Below are positions 1 to 8,494 of a stretch of 64,000 nucleotides of DNA, in pieces. This DNA is from Bradyrhizobium jicamae (GTDB taxonomy: Bacteria; Pseudomonadota; Alphaproteobacteria; Rhizobiales; Xanthobacteraceae): positions 1-64,000 of the forward strand of contig NZ_JAFCJX010000023.1 of assembly GCF_018130695.1 (NCBI RefSeq), given 5' to 3'. A model generated the notes under the pieces. The model was given only the letters and a program-made list of their open reading frames with translations. It did no database searches and had not been told where the DNA came from. How positions within the stretch are numbered: the first letter of the stretch is position 1; the number at the start of each line of letters is the position of its first letter. The position numbers and the translations under genes were made by a program.

Positions 1-374
1 AGGTTCGGCGGAGGCATCCGGCCTTCCCTGCGCGATGGCTTTACGGCTTATACGTGCTCGCCCTGGTGAGACTCTGCTTTTGTGCCACCATCGTCCACGA
101 TCGGCTTTGGGCCTTTCGCGTGCATGCCACCTGCATCGGGGCGGCAGGCCCACACGACTTCGCCGTCCGCCTTGCGCACACACGCCTGTCGCACGCTCGG
201 CGGCCACCGCATCGTCACCCACGTTCGTGGCGTTCGCGAGCGCCCCTCGTGTCGGGTGAGGTGGACATATTGTTAGCATATTCAGAAGTTCGTGTAAAGA
301 GGAATATTTTTGCCGGGAGCTCTTGCCTCGTCGGGCAAATCAGCGGTCTAATGTCAGCGGGAGCGCACAGATCC
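1..374. other. Non-coding stretch, possible dispersed repeat
   Basis: I see no convincing gene here. The short open frames overlap one another in several frames and none resembles a known protein. The first 240 bases resemble an intergenic sequence I recall as repeated in Bradyrhizobium genomes (text around 'gcgatggctttacggcttat'), but this is memory, not a search. Any upstream gene lies outside the window. Confidence 0.35.
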
Positions 375-460
375 GTAGAGCGGATTAGCCGTAAGGCGTA
401 ATCCGCCGACCGACGTCGCGGCAAAAGATGGCGGATTACGCTTCGCTAATCCGCCCTACG
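375..460. repeat. Palindromic intergenic repeat (REP-like)
   Basis: Two arms, about 375-407 and 430-460, are near reverse complements ('gcggattagcc...taatccgcc' against 'ggcggattacg...aatccgccc'). The transcript could fold into a long hairpin. It lies just beyond the stop of the minus-strand aldo/keto reductase, so it may help end transcription of that gene. Similar palindromes are common between genes in Bradyrhizobium. Confidence 0.7.
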
Positions 461-548
461 CATTCTGCCCCCGGATATCGTTAAGCCTGTCATCGGGCGC
501 GCGTTCGCGCGAGCCGTTGGCTCATCCGGGCAACGAACCGACCGGCCC

Positions 549-1541
549 TCACCGGCCGACCAGCCGCTGCAGGTGCTCCGGATAGCGTGCGCCCTGGACG
601 TCGACTGCCGCCACGGCGTCTGCGATCTCGGCGAGATCGGCCGGCGTCAGCGCCACATGGGCAGCACCGATGTTCTCCTCGAGCCGATGCAGCTTGGTGG
701 TGCCGGGGATCGGCACGATCCAGGGTTTTTGCGCGAGCAGCCAGGCCAGCGCGATCTCGGCCGAGGTCGCGCCGTTGGCTGCTGCGATCTTGCCGAGCAG
801 GTCGACGAGGGCCTGGTTCACCTGCCGCGCCTCAGGCGAGAAGCGCGGCACGATGTTGCGGAAATCGCCGCTGTCAAAGGTCGTCGTCGCGTTGATCGCG
901 CCGGTCAAAAAGCCCTTGCCGAGCGGGCTGTAGGGGATGAGGCCAATGCCGAGTTCCTCCAGCGTCGGCAGGATCACCGCTTCGGGCTCGCGCCACCACA
1001 GCGAATATTCGCTCTGCAGCGCGGTGACCGGCTGCACGGCATGCGCGCGGCGAATGGTCTGCGCGCCGGCCTCGGAGAGGCCGAAATGCCGAACCTTGCC
1101 GGCGGCGATCAGATCCTTCACCGCACCCGCGACGTCCTCGATCGGCACGTCGGGATCGACGCGATGCTGATAGAACAGATCGATCACGTCGGTGCGCAGC
1201 CGCTTCAGCGAAGCCTCCGCCACCGCCTTGATGTGATCGGGACGGCTGTTCAGGCCACGCTGCTGGCCGGTTGCGGGATCGATGTCGAAGCCGAACTTGG
1301 TGGCGATGACGACATCCTTGCGGAATGGCGCCAACGCCTCGCCGACCAGTTCCTCGTTGGTGAAGGGGCCATAGACCTCGGCGGTGTCGAACAGGGTGAC
1401 GCCGCGCTCGACGGCGGCGCGGATCAGCGCGATGCCCTGCCCCTTCTCGACCGCGGGGCCGTAACCGAAACTCAGGCCCATGCAGCCCAGGCCGAGGGCC
1501 GAGACTTCGAGATTGCTGTCGCCAAGCTTGCGCTTCTGCAT
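549..1541 (-). CDS. Aldo/keto reductase
   Basis: This 330-residue protein is a cytosolic NADPH-dependent aldo/keto reductase of the IolS/AKR13-like group, which reduces aldehydes or ketones. The catalytic tetrad is visible: Asp52 and Tyr57 (FDTAEVYG), Lys82 (IATKFG) and His126 (FYQHRVD). The C-terminal part carries the cofactor-binding 'PIPGTTKLHRLEEN' type signature. The chosen start (MQKRKLG) fits the family's usual N-terminus. Longer upstream starts would add about 37 residues unlike the family and would run into the divergent LysR gene. It is transcribed divergently from that LysR gene, a classic regulator-target arrangement. The natural substrate cannot be told from sequence. Confidence 0.9.
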   Translation of the reverse strand: MQKRKLGDSNLEVSALGLGCMGLSFGYGPAVEKGQGIALIRAAVERGVTLFDTAEVYGPFTNEELVGEALAPFRKDVVIATKFGFDIDPATGQQRGLNSRPDHIKAVAEASLKRLRTDVIDLFYQHRVDPDVPIEDVAGAVKDLIAAGKVRHFGLSEAGAQTIRRAHAVQPVTALQSEYSLWWREPEAVILPTLEELGIGLIPYSPLGKGFLTGAINATTTFDSGDFRNIVPRFSPEARQVNQALVDLLGKIAAANGATSAEIALAWLLAQKPWIVPIPGTTKLHRLEENIGAAHVALTPADLAEIADAVAAVDVQGARYPEHLQRLVGR

Positions 1542-1634
1542 CGTCTTACTCCGCTGTCGCCGAACCAATGTCGTCGCGGCGTGATTTAGGGCGTGCGGCC
1601 GCGAGCGATTAGGCATAAAAATTGGCATGTACTC

Positions 1635-1649
1635 ATGAATCTGGTTCAT
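1635..1649. promoter_or_regulatory. Candidate LysR operator
   Basis: A perfect inverted repeat, ATGAA-N5-TTCAT, sits directly upstream of the LysR start in the gap shared with the divergent aldo/keto reductase. Its size and place suit a LysR autoregulatory site. This is inferred from symmetry and position only. Confidence 0.4.
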
Positions 1650-1651
1650 CA

Positions 1652-2545
1652 ATGCCGCGGCATGACGTCAACGATCTGATCGCTTTCCTCGCAGTTGCCC
1701 GGGAACGCAGCTTTACGCGCGCGGCGGCTCAGCTCGGCGTGTCGCAATCGGCATTGAGCCACACCATCCGCGCGCTGGAGGAACGTCTCGGGGTTCGCCT
1801 GTTGACCCGCACCACGCGCAGCGTCGCGCCGACCGAAGCGGGCGATCGGCTGCTGCAGAACGTCGGCCCGCGCCTTGACGAGATCAATGCCGAGCTCGCC
1901 GCGCTCAGCGCCTTGCGCGAGACACCGGCCGGCACGATCCGCATCACGACCGGCGAGCATGCCGCCGAGAGCATCCTGTGGCCGGCGCTGGCGAGGCTCT
2001 TGCCGCGCTATCCCGACATCAAGGTCGAGCTCACCGTCGACTATGGCCTGACCGACATCGTCGCCGAGCGCTACGACGCCGGCGTCCGGCTGGGCGAGCA
2101 GGTCGCAAAGGACATGATCGCGGTGCGGATCGGGCCCGATTTCCGCATGGCGGTGGTCGGCACGCCGGCCTATTTTAAACAGCGCGAGCGGCCGAAGCAT
2201 CCGCAGGACCTGACGCACCACGCCTGCATCAACATGCGCCTGCCGACCTATGGCGGCATCTATGCCTGGGAGTTCGAGAAGCGCGGCCGCGCCATGCGGG
2301 TGCGGGTCGACGGACAGACGGTGTTCAACAGCATCGCGCTGCGGATGAACGCGGTGATGTCCGGGCTCGGTCTTTCCTATCTGCCGGAGGATCAGGTGCG
2401 CGCACAGCTGGCGAAAGGGCAATTGGTCCGCGTGCTCGACGATTGGTGCCCGCCGTTTCCAGGCTATCACCTCTATTACCCGAGCCGACGACAATCCTCG
2501 CCGGCCTTCGCGCTGCTGGTCGATGCGCTGCGCTATCGGGGTTAA
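1652..2545 (+). CDS. LysR-family transcriptional regulator
   Basis: This 297-residue protein has an N-terminal winged helix-turn-helix (about residues 5-62, with 'SFTRAAAQLGVSQSALSHTI' as the recognition region) and a C-terminal periplasmic-binding-like effector domain. The effector domain contains the subgroup motifs 'GTIRITTGEHAAESIL' and 'YPSRRQSSPAFALLVDALR'. The subgroup is the CrgA/DsdC-like one often found beside oxidoreductases. The ATG at 1652 is preferred to an in-frame TTG 30 bases upstream because family members begin close to this point. The divergent neighbour is the aldo/keto reductase, its likely target. The effector is unknown. Confidence 0.9.
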   Translation: MPRHDVNDLIAFLAVARERSFTRAAAQLGVSQSALSHTIRALEERLGVRLLTRTTRSVAPTEAGDRLLQNVGPRLDEINAELAALSALRETPAGTIRITTGEHAAESILWPALARLLPRYPDIKVELTVDYGLTDIVAERYDAGVRLGEQVAKDMIAVRIGPDFRMAVVGTPAYFKQRERPKHPQDLTHHACINMRLPTYGGIYAWEFEKRGRAMRVRVDGQTVFNSIALRMNAVMSGLGLSYLPEDQVRAQLAKGQLVRVLDDWCPPFPGYHLYYPSRRQSSPAFALLVDALRYRG

Positions 2546-2616
2546 GTGGCAAGAATGCAGATTAAGTGTGCGAGTCTTAGCGGAACGCTGCAATGTGAGG
2601 GACGCACCGGCAGAAG

Positions 2617-2790
2617 GGTTCCCTCCCCCCTTGCGGGGGAGGGTTAGGGAGAGGGGTAGCTACACGACGTGCTCTCTCCGACTGCGTTTCGACAATGATC
2701 GAAAGGTTGCGCGAGCGATGAACTCATCGATCATCTCGCCCGGGGCTTACCCCTCTCCCCAGCCCTCCCCCGCAAGGGGGGAGGGAGCCC
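2617..2790. repeat. Long inverted repeat
   Basis: Arms at about 2621-2660 and 2744-2789 are near-perfect reverse complements, rich in 'ccctccccc/gggggaggg' blocks, around a loop of about 80 bases. The repeat fills the gap between the LysR stop and the stop of the minus-strand cysteine-cluster gene, so it could act as a bidirectional terminator. A related element lies at 15,978-16,131. I see no gene in it. Confidence 0.75.
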
Positions 2791-2844
2791 GTCCAGCGTG
2801 CTCACCTCACGTCGTGGAATGATCACCGCCCGCCGCCGCATCCG

Positions 2845-3663
2845 TCACACCCGCATCTGCTTCGTCAGTTCGAGCAGCGCCGGCCGGTACGGCGCGTGCG
2901 GGTCGTCGTCGTCGTTGTCGGGAACGGCGCAATGGCCGAACTCGTGCTGGATGCGCTGGATCTCGGCGACGCGTTCGCCGAGGCGCTGCAGGTGCTCCAG
3001 CGACTGCGCCTTCCAGTAGCGGAAGGTGTCGTTGCCGAGCGGGAAGAACGCGGTGCCGAACAGCGTCGGCTCAGGGACGATGGTGCGTCCGAGCAGCATG
3101 AACTTCTGGTCGCCGACGATGACGAGCGTCGCATAGCTGCGGCTACCGCCGACCCGGATGCCCCGCAGCGACAATTCGCAGAGCTTGCTGAAGTAGGGCT
3201 CCTCGCGCCAGCGGTCCGGGTTTTCGATGTCGACTTGCACGTTGAGCGCGTCGAGGCTGAAATGCAGCACGATGCCGGCCGCCTCGGGGAACCAGTCGTC
3301 GTCGACATGGCCCTGCAGCCAGGCGCAGCTGAAGGAACGGCACATCCGCGGACGCTCGTTGTAGATCGTGCAGCCGCCCGACGTGGAATATTTGCAGACC
3401 TGGTTGACCGGCTTGCCGACATCCATCACCTCGAGCACCTTGCAGCACAGCGAGCATGAGCCGCAGCTCCGCACCGTCGGTGTCACGGGGATGCCGAGAG
3501 CCCAGGAACCCTGCCCTTCGCGGAACAGCAGCTTCTGCTTCTCCAGCGATTGCAGCGCGCGCTCGGCCTTGAGCCTGGATAGTCCGGTGGCGTCGATGAT
3601 GCTTTTTGTCGTGGTCGCGCCGCTCTCGATCGCGCGCACGACCAGAAGAGTCACCTGATCCAT
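2845..3663 (-). CDS. Winged-helix plus YkgJ-type cysteine-cluster protein
   Basis: This 272-residue protein has two parts. Residues 1-60 look like a winged helix-turn-helix (TTKSIIDATGLSRLKAERAL). From residue 67 it has a CxxCxxCC cluster (Cys67, 70, 73, 74) followed by spaced cysteines (about Cys89, 98, 107 and 113). That is the signature of the YkgJ/UPF0153 zinc- or iron-chelating family, whose members probably bind a metal or Fe-S centre. The C-terminal 100 residues resemble nothing I recognise and end with an acidic patch (DNDDDD). A DNA-binding domain joined to a metal cluster suggests a metal- or redox-responsive regulator, but that is inference. Confidence 0.75.
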   Translation of the reverse strand: MDQVTLLVVRAIESGATTTKSIIDATGLSRLKAERALQSLEKQKLLFREGQGSWALGIPVTPTVRSCGSCSLCCKVLEVMDVGKPVNQVCKYSTSGGCTIYNERPRMCRSFSCAWLQGHVDDDWFPEAAGIVLHFSLDALNVQVDIENPDRWREEPYFSKLCELSLRGIRVGGSRSYATLVIVGDQKFMLLGRTIVPEPTLFGTAFFPLGNDTFRYWKAQSLEHLQRLGERVAEIQRIQHEFGHCAVPDNDDDDPHAPYRPALLELTKQMRV

Positions 3664-3786
3664 TTTCTTTTTCTTATGCGGCCTTTAGGCCTTGTTATTG
3701 AGTGTCGACACTGCGACGGCGTTGCCGAATACCTTCGAAAGTCACGTAATCAGATCAATAGTATTGAGCAATGAATCGCGCGCACG

Positions 3787-3809
3787 CGAATGAATGCTGC
3801 GTTCATTCG
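3787..3809. promoter_or_regulatory. Inverted repeat, operator or terminator
   Basis: CGAATGAA-N7-TTCATTCG is a perfect inverted repeat with 8-base arms. It lies between the end of the minus-strand FUSC-like gene and the start of the minus-strand cysteine-cluster gene. It has no T-tract, so an operator seems at least as likely as a terminator. The rest of 3664-3897 shows no gene. Confidence 0.4.
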
Positions 3810-3897
3810 AAACAATTCGTCGTGATGTCCGCGCGCCGCGCCGCGTGGCCGCGCTGAAAACGGTATTGCGATATCGATGCGACGGATCGAAGTACCG

Positions 3898-4932
3898 TCA
3901 AAGCCGCGCTTGCGGCTGTCCCGGCTGTTTTCGCGCGACGCGCTGCCAGACCAGATCCGTCAGGGCCACGGCGAGGAGACCAAACACACCGCCGATCAGC
4001 ACATTGGCGATGCGCTCTTCCGCGATCCCGCTGGCGCCCCCGGCGAAAGCGGCGGCAAGCGCGATGAAGAAGCATCGCGAGCCGAAGCCAATGACGTAGC
4101 GCGAGAAGGAGATCAGTGTCAGCGTGGCGGCGAGGATCGCGAGCGAATAGCCGATCCGGCTTTGCGGTAATGCGATGCCGGCGAGCAGGCCGAGCGGAAC
4201 GCCGACCAGCGCGCCCATCGCCCGCTGCTTCAGCTTGCCGCTGGAGGCCGAGAGGTCACCGACCACGACGCTGGCGGCCGACCACATCACCCACTGCCCC
4301 TGCTTGAGGTCGAGCAGTTCGACCAGGGCTGCGGCGGCAAACACCGCAATCGCCGTCGCGGCAGCGGGGAGAAACCATTGCTGCGCGGCGGCGCCAAAGC
4401 GAGACGACGCCGGGTAGTCATCCGGCCGTCGGTCGCGAAGCCGGATCGCACAGACCAGCGCCAGCGCCAGCGGCGATGCCGCCACGATGATGCCGGCATG
4501 GCGCAACGCTTCCGGCGCACTGATCCCTTCCCGCACCTCGCAGGCGAGATAGACCGCCGGGATGAACACCCAATTGCCGAGCGTGCGCAGCGCCTCGCCA
4601 TAGCGCGTGACGGCGACGGCAAGGAAACCGGCGAGCGCCGTCAACGCCACGAACAGCGGCTTGATCGGCGCGACGAGGAAGAGCACGCCGAAGGTGACGA
4701 GGATGACGAGATAATGCAGCGCGACGGCGCGTGGCGGCAGCCGCAGCTTCAGCGCGGGAATCAGCAGCGAGATCGCGATCAGGCCGAGGTTCAACAGCGC
4801 CGGCTCGCGCAGGACAACATAGGCCGCGACCAGCGGACCGATCACCACGATCGCGCGCAGCAGCTCGTGATGCTTGATCTCCTGGCGCAGGAGATCTTGC
4901 AGCCTCGCGATCGGTTGATACGACGGACTCAA
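3898..4932 (-). CDS. FUSC/DUF2955-like inner-membrane protein
   Basis: This 344-residue protein has about ten hydrophobic segments arranged as two similar sets, separated near residues 170-190 by a hydrophilic stretch (RDRRPDDYPASSRFG). That is the layout of fusaric-acid-resistance/aromatic-acid-efflux type (FUSC, DUF2955) permeases. The second set contains 'GDLSASSGKLKQRAMGALVGVPLG', close to the FUSC core signature. Such proteins usually work with a membrane-fusion partner, but none is encoded nearby. Transport of an organic acid or xenobiotic is a family-level guess. Confidence 0.7.
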   Translation of the reverse strand: MSPSYQPIARLQDLLRQEIKHHELLRAIVVIGPLVAAYVVLREPALLNLGLIAISLLIPALKLRLPPRAVALHYLVILVTFGVLFLVAPIKPLFVALTALAGFLAVAVTRYGEALRTLGNWVFIPAVYLACEVREGISAPEALRHAGIIVAASPLALALVCAIRLRDRRPDDYPASSRFGAAAQQWFLPAAATAIAVFAAAALVELLDLKQGQWVMWSAASVVVGDLSASSGKLKQRAMGALVGVPLGLLAGIALPQSRIGYSLAILAATLTLISFSRYVIGFGSRCFFIALAAAFAGGASGIAEERIANVLIGGVFGLLAVALTDLVWQRVARKQPGQPQARL

Positions 4933-5028
4933 CGTGCACCGGCGGGATCAATGCTTGGGGACCCGCAGGTTGCGCGGATCGTGACGGATTGTCCATCACG
5001 TCCTGGCTTGACGACGCCGGGATTGAGC

Positions 5029-5349
5029 TCAGGCGGGCGCGCTGGCCACGTCGTCGGCCGTCTCAGCGGCCGGTTCAGCCACGACGAACTTCAGGCCGTA
5101 GGATTTGCCGCGGCGCCAAACCACCTCGCACGGGTAACGCTTGGCATGATCGGCGAGCAGCGCCAGCGACAGCCGGTCCTTGACGTCGAGCTCGACGTCG
5201 GTCGTGATCTTGGCGCCGCCGGGCGAGACGTCGACCACGGCGCATTCGCGCTCCGTCATGCCATCGCCGACCGTGATCCAGGCTGCACGATTGTTGAGCT
5301 GACGTCGCGGTTCGCGACTGACTTTCATCCTTGCGCCGTTGGTCGCCAT
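5029..5349 (-). CDS. PilZ-domain protein
   Basis: This 106-residue protein consists almost entirely of a PilZ domain, the fold that binds cyclic-di-GMP. The two parts of the binding signature are an arginine-rich start (SREPRRQLNNR) and a D/N-x-S-x-x-G box (VDVSPGGAKI), followed by the expected beta-barrel strands. Bradyrhizobium-type genomes carry many such single-domain PilZ proteins, usually acting on motility or envelope functions. It stands alone, with a divergent acyl-CoA ligase 320 bases away, so the target is unknown. Confidence 0.85.
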   Translation of the reverse strand: MATNGARMKVSREPRRQLNNRAAWITVGDGMTERECAVVDVSPGGAKITTDVELDVKDRLSLALLADHAKRYPCEVVWRRGKSYGLKFVVAEPAAETADDVASAPA

Positions 5350-5669
5350 GATGTCATCCGAGGAGGTGTGGACCGCATGCAGTTAATGTGATCATCGCAG
5401 CGCGCGAAAACCGTTCGGCCTACAACATCGCCGTCCACGATGGAACATCCCGCGTAAAATCCGCCTTAGCGCGATATCTTGAACTTTAGCGATTATGAAT
5501 GCGGCTTTTGATCAATCGGGATTCCGCAAGCACATCAGCAAGATACCTTCCCTAGCGGCGCACGGAATGCTTGACCGCGGCAGCCTCTGTTGGTGAACTG
5601 TCGCCGTGGCCTCGCGCCGCGCCCCGCAACGAGAGCGGCCTGCAAGCCGCCTTTTTCAGGAAACGCCCG
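5350..5669. other. Intergenic region without a gene
   Basis: The region separates the divergent PilZ and acyl-CoA ligase genes and must hold both promoters. I see no RNA gene, repeat or strong operator symmetry. A purine-rich 'cagga' about 10 bases before the ligase ATG is a plausible ribosome binding site. Confidence 0.5.
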
Positions 5670-7187
5670 ATGCTGATCCCTCTCGCCGACGTGCCGCGCT
5701 GGCACGCCGAACGCAAGCCGGCCGACACGATCGCGGTCAGTCACGGCACGGATACGCTGACCTGGGACCAGCTCGAGCGCCGCGCCAATGCGCGAGCGCG
5801 GGCGTTTGCGGCCAAGGGCGTCAAGGCGGGCGACTTCGTCGCGATCGGGCTGCCGAACGGCAATGCGTTCTTCGAGACCAGCTTTGCGGTGTGGAAATGC
5901 GGGGCGACACCGACCTCGCTGTCGTGGCGCCTGCCGCGCGGCGAGGCGGCCGCGGTGCTCGACATTCTCAAGCCCGCGCTGGTGGTCGGCGGCGAGGCCG
6001 ACTGGAATGCGCCGAACGCGCTGCCCGCCGATTTCGTGCCCGACGGTTTCTCCGACGCGCCGCTGGATGCGCCGGTGGCGCGTTACTGGAAGGCGATGAC
6101 GAGCGGCGGCTCGACCGGGCGGCCGAAGGTGATCCTGGATCACAACCCCGCCGTGATCGACACGGCGGCGCCGCTGATGCTCGGGATTCCGCCTGAGGCC
6201 TCGTTGCTCAATCCCGGGCCGCTCTATCACAACGCGCCCTTCATCCTGTCGCACATGGCGCTGGTCAGCGGCGGGAAGCTCACCGGCATGGTGAAGTTCG
6301 ACGCCGAGGAGACGCTGCGGCTGATCGCGGAGAACCGCGTGCAGTGGGTCAATTTCGTGCCGACCATGATGCACCGGATCTGGGCGCTGCCCGAGGAGGT
6401 GCGCAGACGCTACGATGTGTCGAGCCTGCAGATCGTGTTTCACATGGCTGCTCCGATGCCGCCATGGCTGAAGGAGAAATGGATCGAATGGCTCGGCCCG
6501 GAAAAAATCTGGGAGCTCTATGGCGGCACCGAGCGGCAGGGCGCCTGCGTGATCTCCGGCGTCGAGTGGATGGCGCACAAGGGTTCGGTCGGCAGGATCG
6601 GCGAGACCGCGAAGCTGCGCATCATCGGCGAGGACGGCAACGACGTGCCGACGGGGCAGACCGGCGAGATCTATTTCCTGCCCAATGACGGCGCCGGCTC
6701 GACCTATCATTATCTCGGCGCCGCACCGAAGCGGCGGCCGGATGGCTGGGAGTCGCTCGGCGATATCGGCCGGCTCGATGAAGACGGCTATCTTTATCTC
6801 GGCGACCGCCTCGCCGACATGGTGCTGCGCGGCGGCGCCAACATCTATCCGGCGGAGGTCGAGGCCGCCGTGAGCGCGCATCCGGACGTCCGTTCCTGCG
6901 TCGTGGTCGGGCTGCCAGATCCGGAGTTCGGCCAGCGCGTGCACGCGATCCTCGAGCTCGACGAAAAGGCGGATGCGCAGGCGATCGCTGACGGCATGGG
7001 CGATTTCCTCAGCGACCGATTGAGCCGCTACAAGCATCCCGAGAGTTTCGAGATCTCGCACACGCCGATCCGCGACGATTCCGGAAAGGTCCGCCGCACG
7101 CTGCTGCGCGACGAGCGCGCGGCCTGGCTGAAGGAGAACCGCGAATTCCGCATCCTGCCGGCGCGCGGCAAGGCGAAGGCGGAGTAG
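5670..7187 (+). CDS. AMP-dependent acyl-CoA ligase (bile-acid/fatty-acid CoA ligase type)
   Basis: This 505-residue member of the ANL superfamily activates a carboxylic acid to acyl-AMP and then to acyl-CoA. The phosphate-binding loop is a variant, 'TSGGSTGRPK' (about residues 146-155). The adenylate-binding 'YGGTERQG' (about 284-291) and hinge 'GDRLADMVLRGGANIYPAEVE' follow. A lysine near the C-terminus (DDSGKVRR) is the catalytic lysine of the family. The SGGSTG loop and overall length resemble the bile-acid/steroid-CoA ligase group more than long-chain ligases. The substrate is not certain. The start was chosen for a good Shine-Dalgarno sequence and family length. Confidence 0.8.
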   Translation: MLIPLADVPRWHAERKPADTIAVSHGTDTLTWDQLERRANARARAFAAKGVKAGDFVAIGLPNGNAFFETSFAVWKCGATPTSLSWRLPRGEAAAVLDILKPALVVGGEADWNAPNALPADFVPDGFSDAPLDAPVARYWKAMTSGGSTGRPKVILDHNPAVIDTAAPLMLGIPPEASLLNPGPLYHNAPFILSHMALVSGGKLTGMVKFDAEETLRLIAENRVQWVNFVPTMMHRIWALPEEVRRRYDVSSLQIVFHMAAPMPPWLKEKWIEWLGPEKIWELYGGTERQGACVISGVEWMAHKGSVGRIGETAKLRIIGEDGNDVPTGQTGEIYFLPNDGAGSTYHYLGAAPKRRPDGWESLGDIGRLDEDGYLYLGDRLADMVLRGGANIYPAEVEAAVSAHPDVRSCVVVGLPDPEFGQRVHAILELDEKADAQAIADGMGDFLSDRLSRYKHPESFEISHTPIRDDSGKVRRTLLRDERAAWLKENREFRILPARGKAKAE

Positions 7188-7283
7188 ATACCAGCTCGCC
7201 GGGACGTTCTCTTGTCGCACACCCTGAGGTAGGATCGGATCTTCCGCGGCCAACATGTGGCGCAGATCCGAACCGGGGATGCC

Positions 7284-8342
7284 ATGTCCTTTCGAGACGA
7301 CAACAAGGCCTTCGAGCGCTGGCTTGCGAAGCAGTGCGACGTCGTCACATCCGACATCCATTACAAGCACGGCCTGATGAAGGAGGACGCGTTCCGCTTC
7401 CTGCGCGCAACCTATTTCCGCTGGGCGCGCAAGATCGGCGACTGGTGCCCGGAGCTGATGGACGCGCCGAAGGTGCTGTCGGTCGGCGACCTGCATCTGG
7501 AGAATTTCGGCACCTGGCGCGATGCCGACGGGCGGCTGGTGTGGGGCGTCAACGATTTCGACGAAGCCGCGGTGATGCCCTTCGTGCTCGATCTGCTGCG
7601 GCTTGTGACCAGCATCCGGCTGGCAAAGCTGCCCGCGATCAGCTCACGCGAGGCCGCCGATGCCGTGCTCGCAGGCTATCACGACGGGCTTCGTCATCCG
7701 CAGCCGGCGCTGCTGTTCGAGGGAGAAACCTGGCTCAGGCCCTATGCCGAGCCGGGCAAAGGCAAGCCGGAGAAGTTCTGGAAGGAGGTCAAGGACTATC
7801 GGACCTGCAAGCCGCCGGCGAAGATCGCAGCCGCGCTGCGCACAAGCATGCCGCGCGACATCGAGAGCATTCGCTTCGGCCGCGTTCTCAAGAAGGGCGG
7901 CGGCAGCCTCGGGCGGCCGCGCTATGCGGCGATCGCCTATTGGCACGGCGGCCAGATCGTGCGCGAGGCGAAGGCGCTGGTGCCATCGGCATGGAATTGG
8001 GCGCATGGCAAGACCGGCAGTGCGAAACTGTATTTCAAGGCGCTGGCGGACAGCCGGTACCGCGCGCCCGATCCCTTCCTCGATGTCAAACATGAATTCA
8101 TCCTGCGACGCATCGCGCCGGATTCGCAGAAGATCGAGCTCGGCGACGACGTCCGCCGCAAGCTGCAGCGCAGGCTGATCAAGGCGATGGGTTTCGATCT
8201 GGCATCGATCCATGCCGCAGGCGCAACCCGGGTCGACAAATTGAAGGCCGACCTGAAACGGCGGCCGCGCAGCTGGCTGGACCACGCTGCCGCGGTCGCC
8301 GAGGAGAAAGTCAAGCGCGACTTTCGCGAATGGTGCGGCTGA
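7284..8342 (+). CDS. DUF2252 family protein (kinase-like fold)
   Basis: This 352-residue protein belongs to the DUF2252 family, whose core resembles aminoglycoside phosphotransferases. The equivalents of the catalytic and metal-binding motifs are visible as 'VGDLHLENFGTW' (about residues 70-81) and 'VNDFDEAAVMPF' (about 89-100). No substrate is known for the family. The start at MSFRDD is chosen over an in-frame codon nine residues upstream because the family usually begins here. It follows the ligase gene on the same strand but 96 bases downstream, so an operon link is weak. Confidence 0.75.
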   Translation: MSFRDDNKAFERWLAKQCDVVTSDIHYKHGLMKEDAFRFLRATYFRWARKIGDWCPELMDAPKVLSVGDLHLENFGTWRDADGRLVWGVNDFDEAAVMPFVLDLLRLVTSIRLAKLPAISSREAADAVLAGYHDGLRHPQPALLFEGETWLRPYAEPGKGKPEKFWKEVKDYRTCKPPAKIAAALRTSMPRDIESIRFGRVLKKGGGSLGRPRYAAIAYWHGGQIVREAKALVPSAWNWAHGKTGSAKLYFKALADSRYRAPDPFLDVKHEFILRRIAPDSQKIELGDDVRRKLQRRLIKAMGFDLASIHAAGATRVDKLKADLKRRPRSWLDHAAAVAEEKVKRDFREWCG

Positions 8343-8494
8343 CGCGGCGCCGGGCTCGCGCGATCTGCCACCTCGATCATTGGCCATTTCATTGTTATAT
8401 TTGGCCGAAGCGGACGGTTGTTCCGGATCGCGATCTATTCGACCTTGCGCGGCGTTGATCCCGTCATTCCGCGCGATCCTGCGGAGACCTCCCC

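Noticed and set aside
573..1589. Long plus-strand frame opposite the aldo/keto reductase
   Set aside because: It is a high-GC shadow of the real minus-strand gene; its protein is low-complexity with no known motif.
2617..2790. CRISPR array or mobile element ends
   Set aside because: There is a single long inverted repeat with no spacer series or transposase; it fits an intergenic hairpin.
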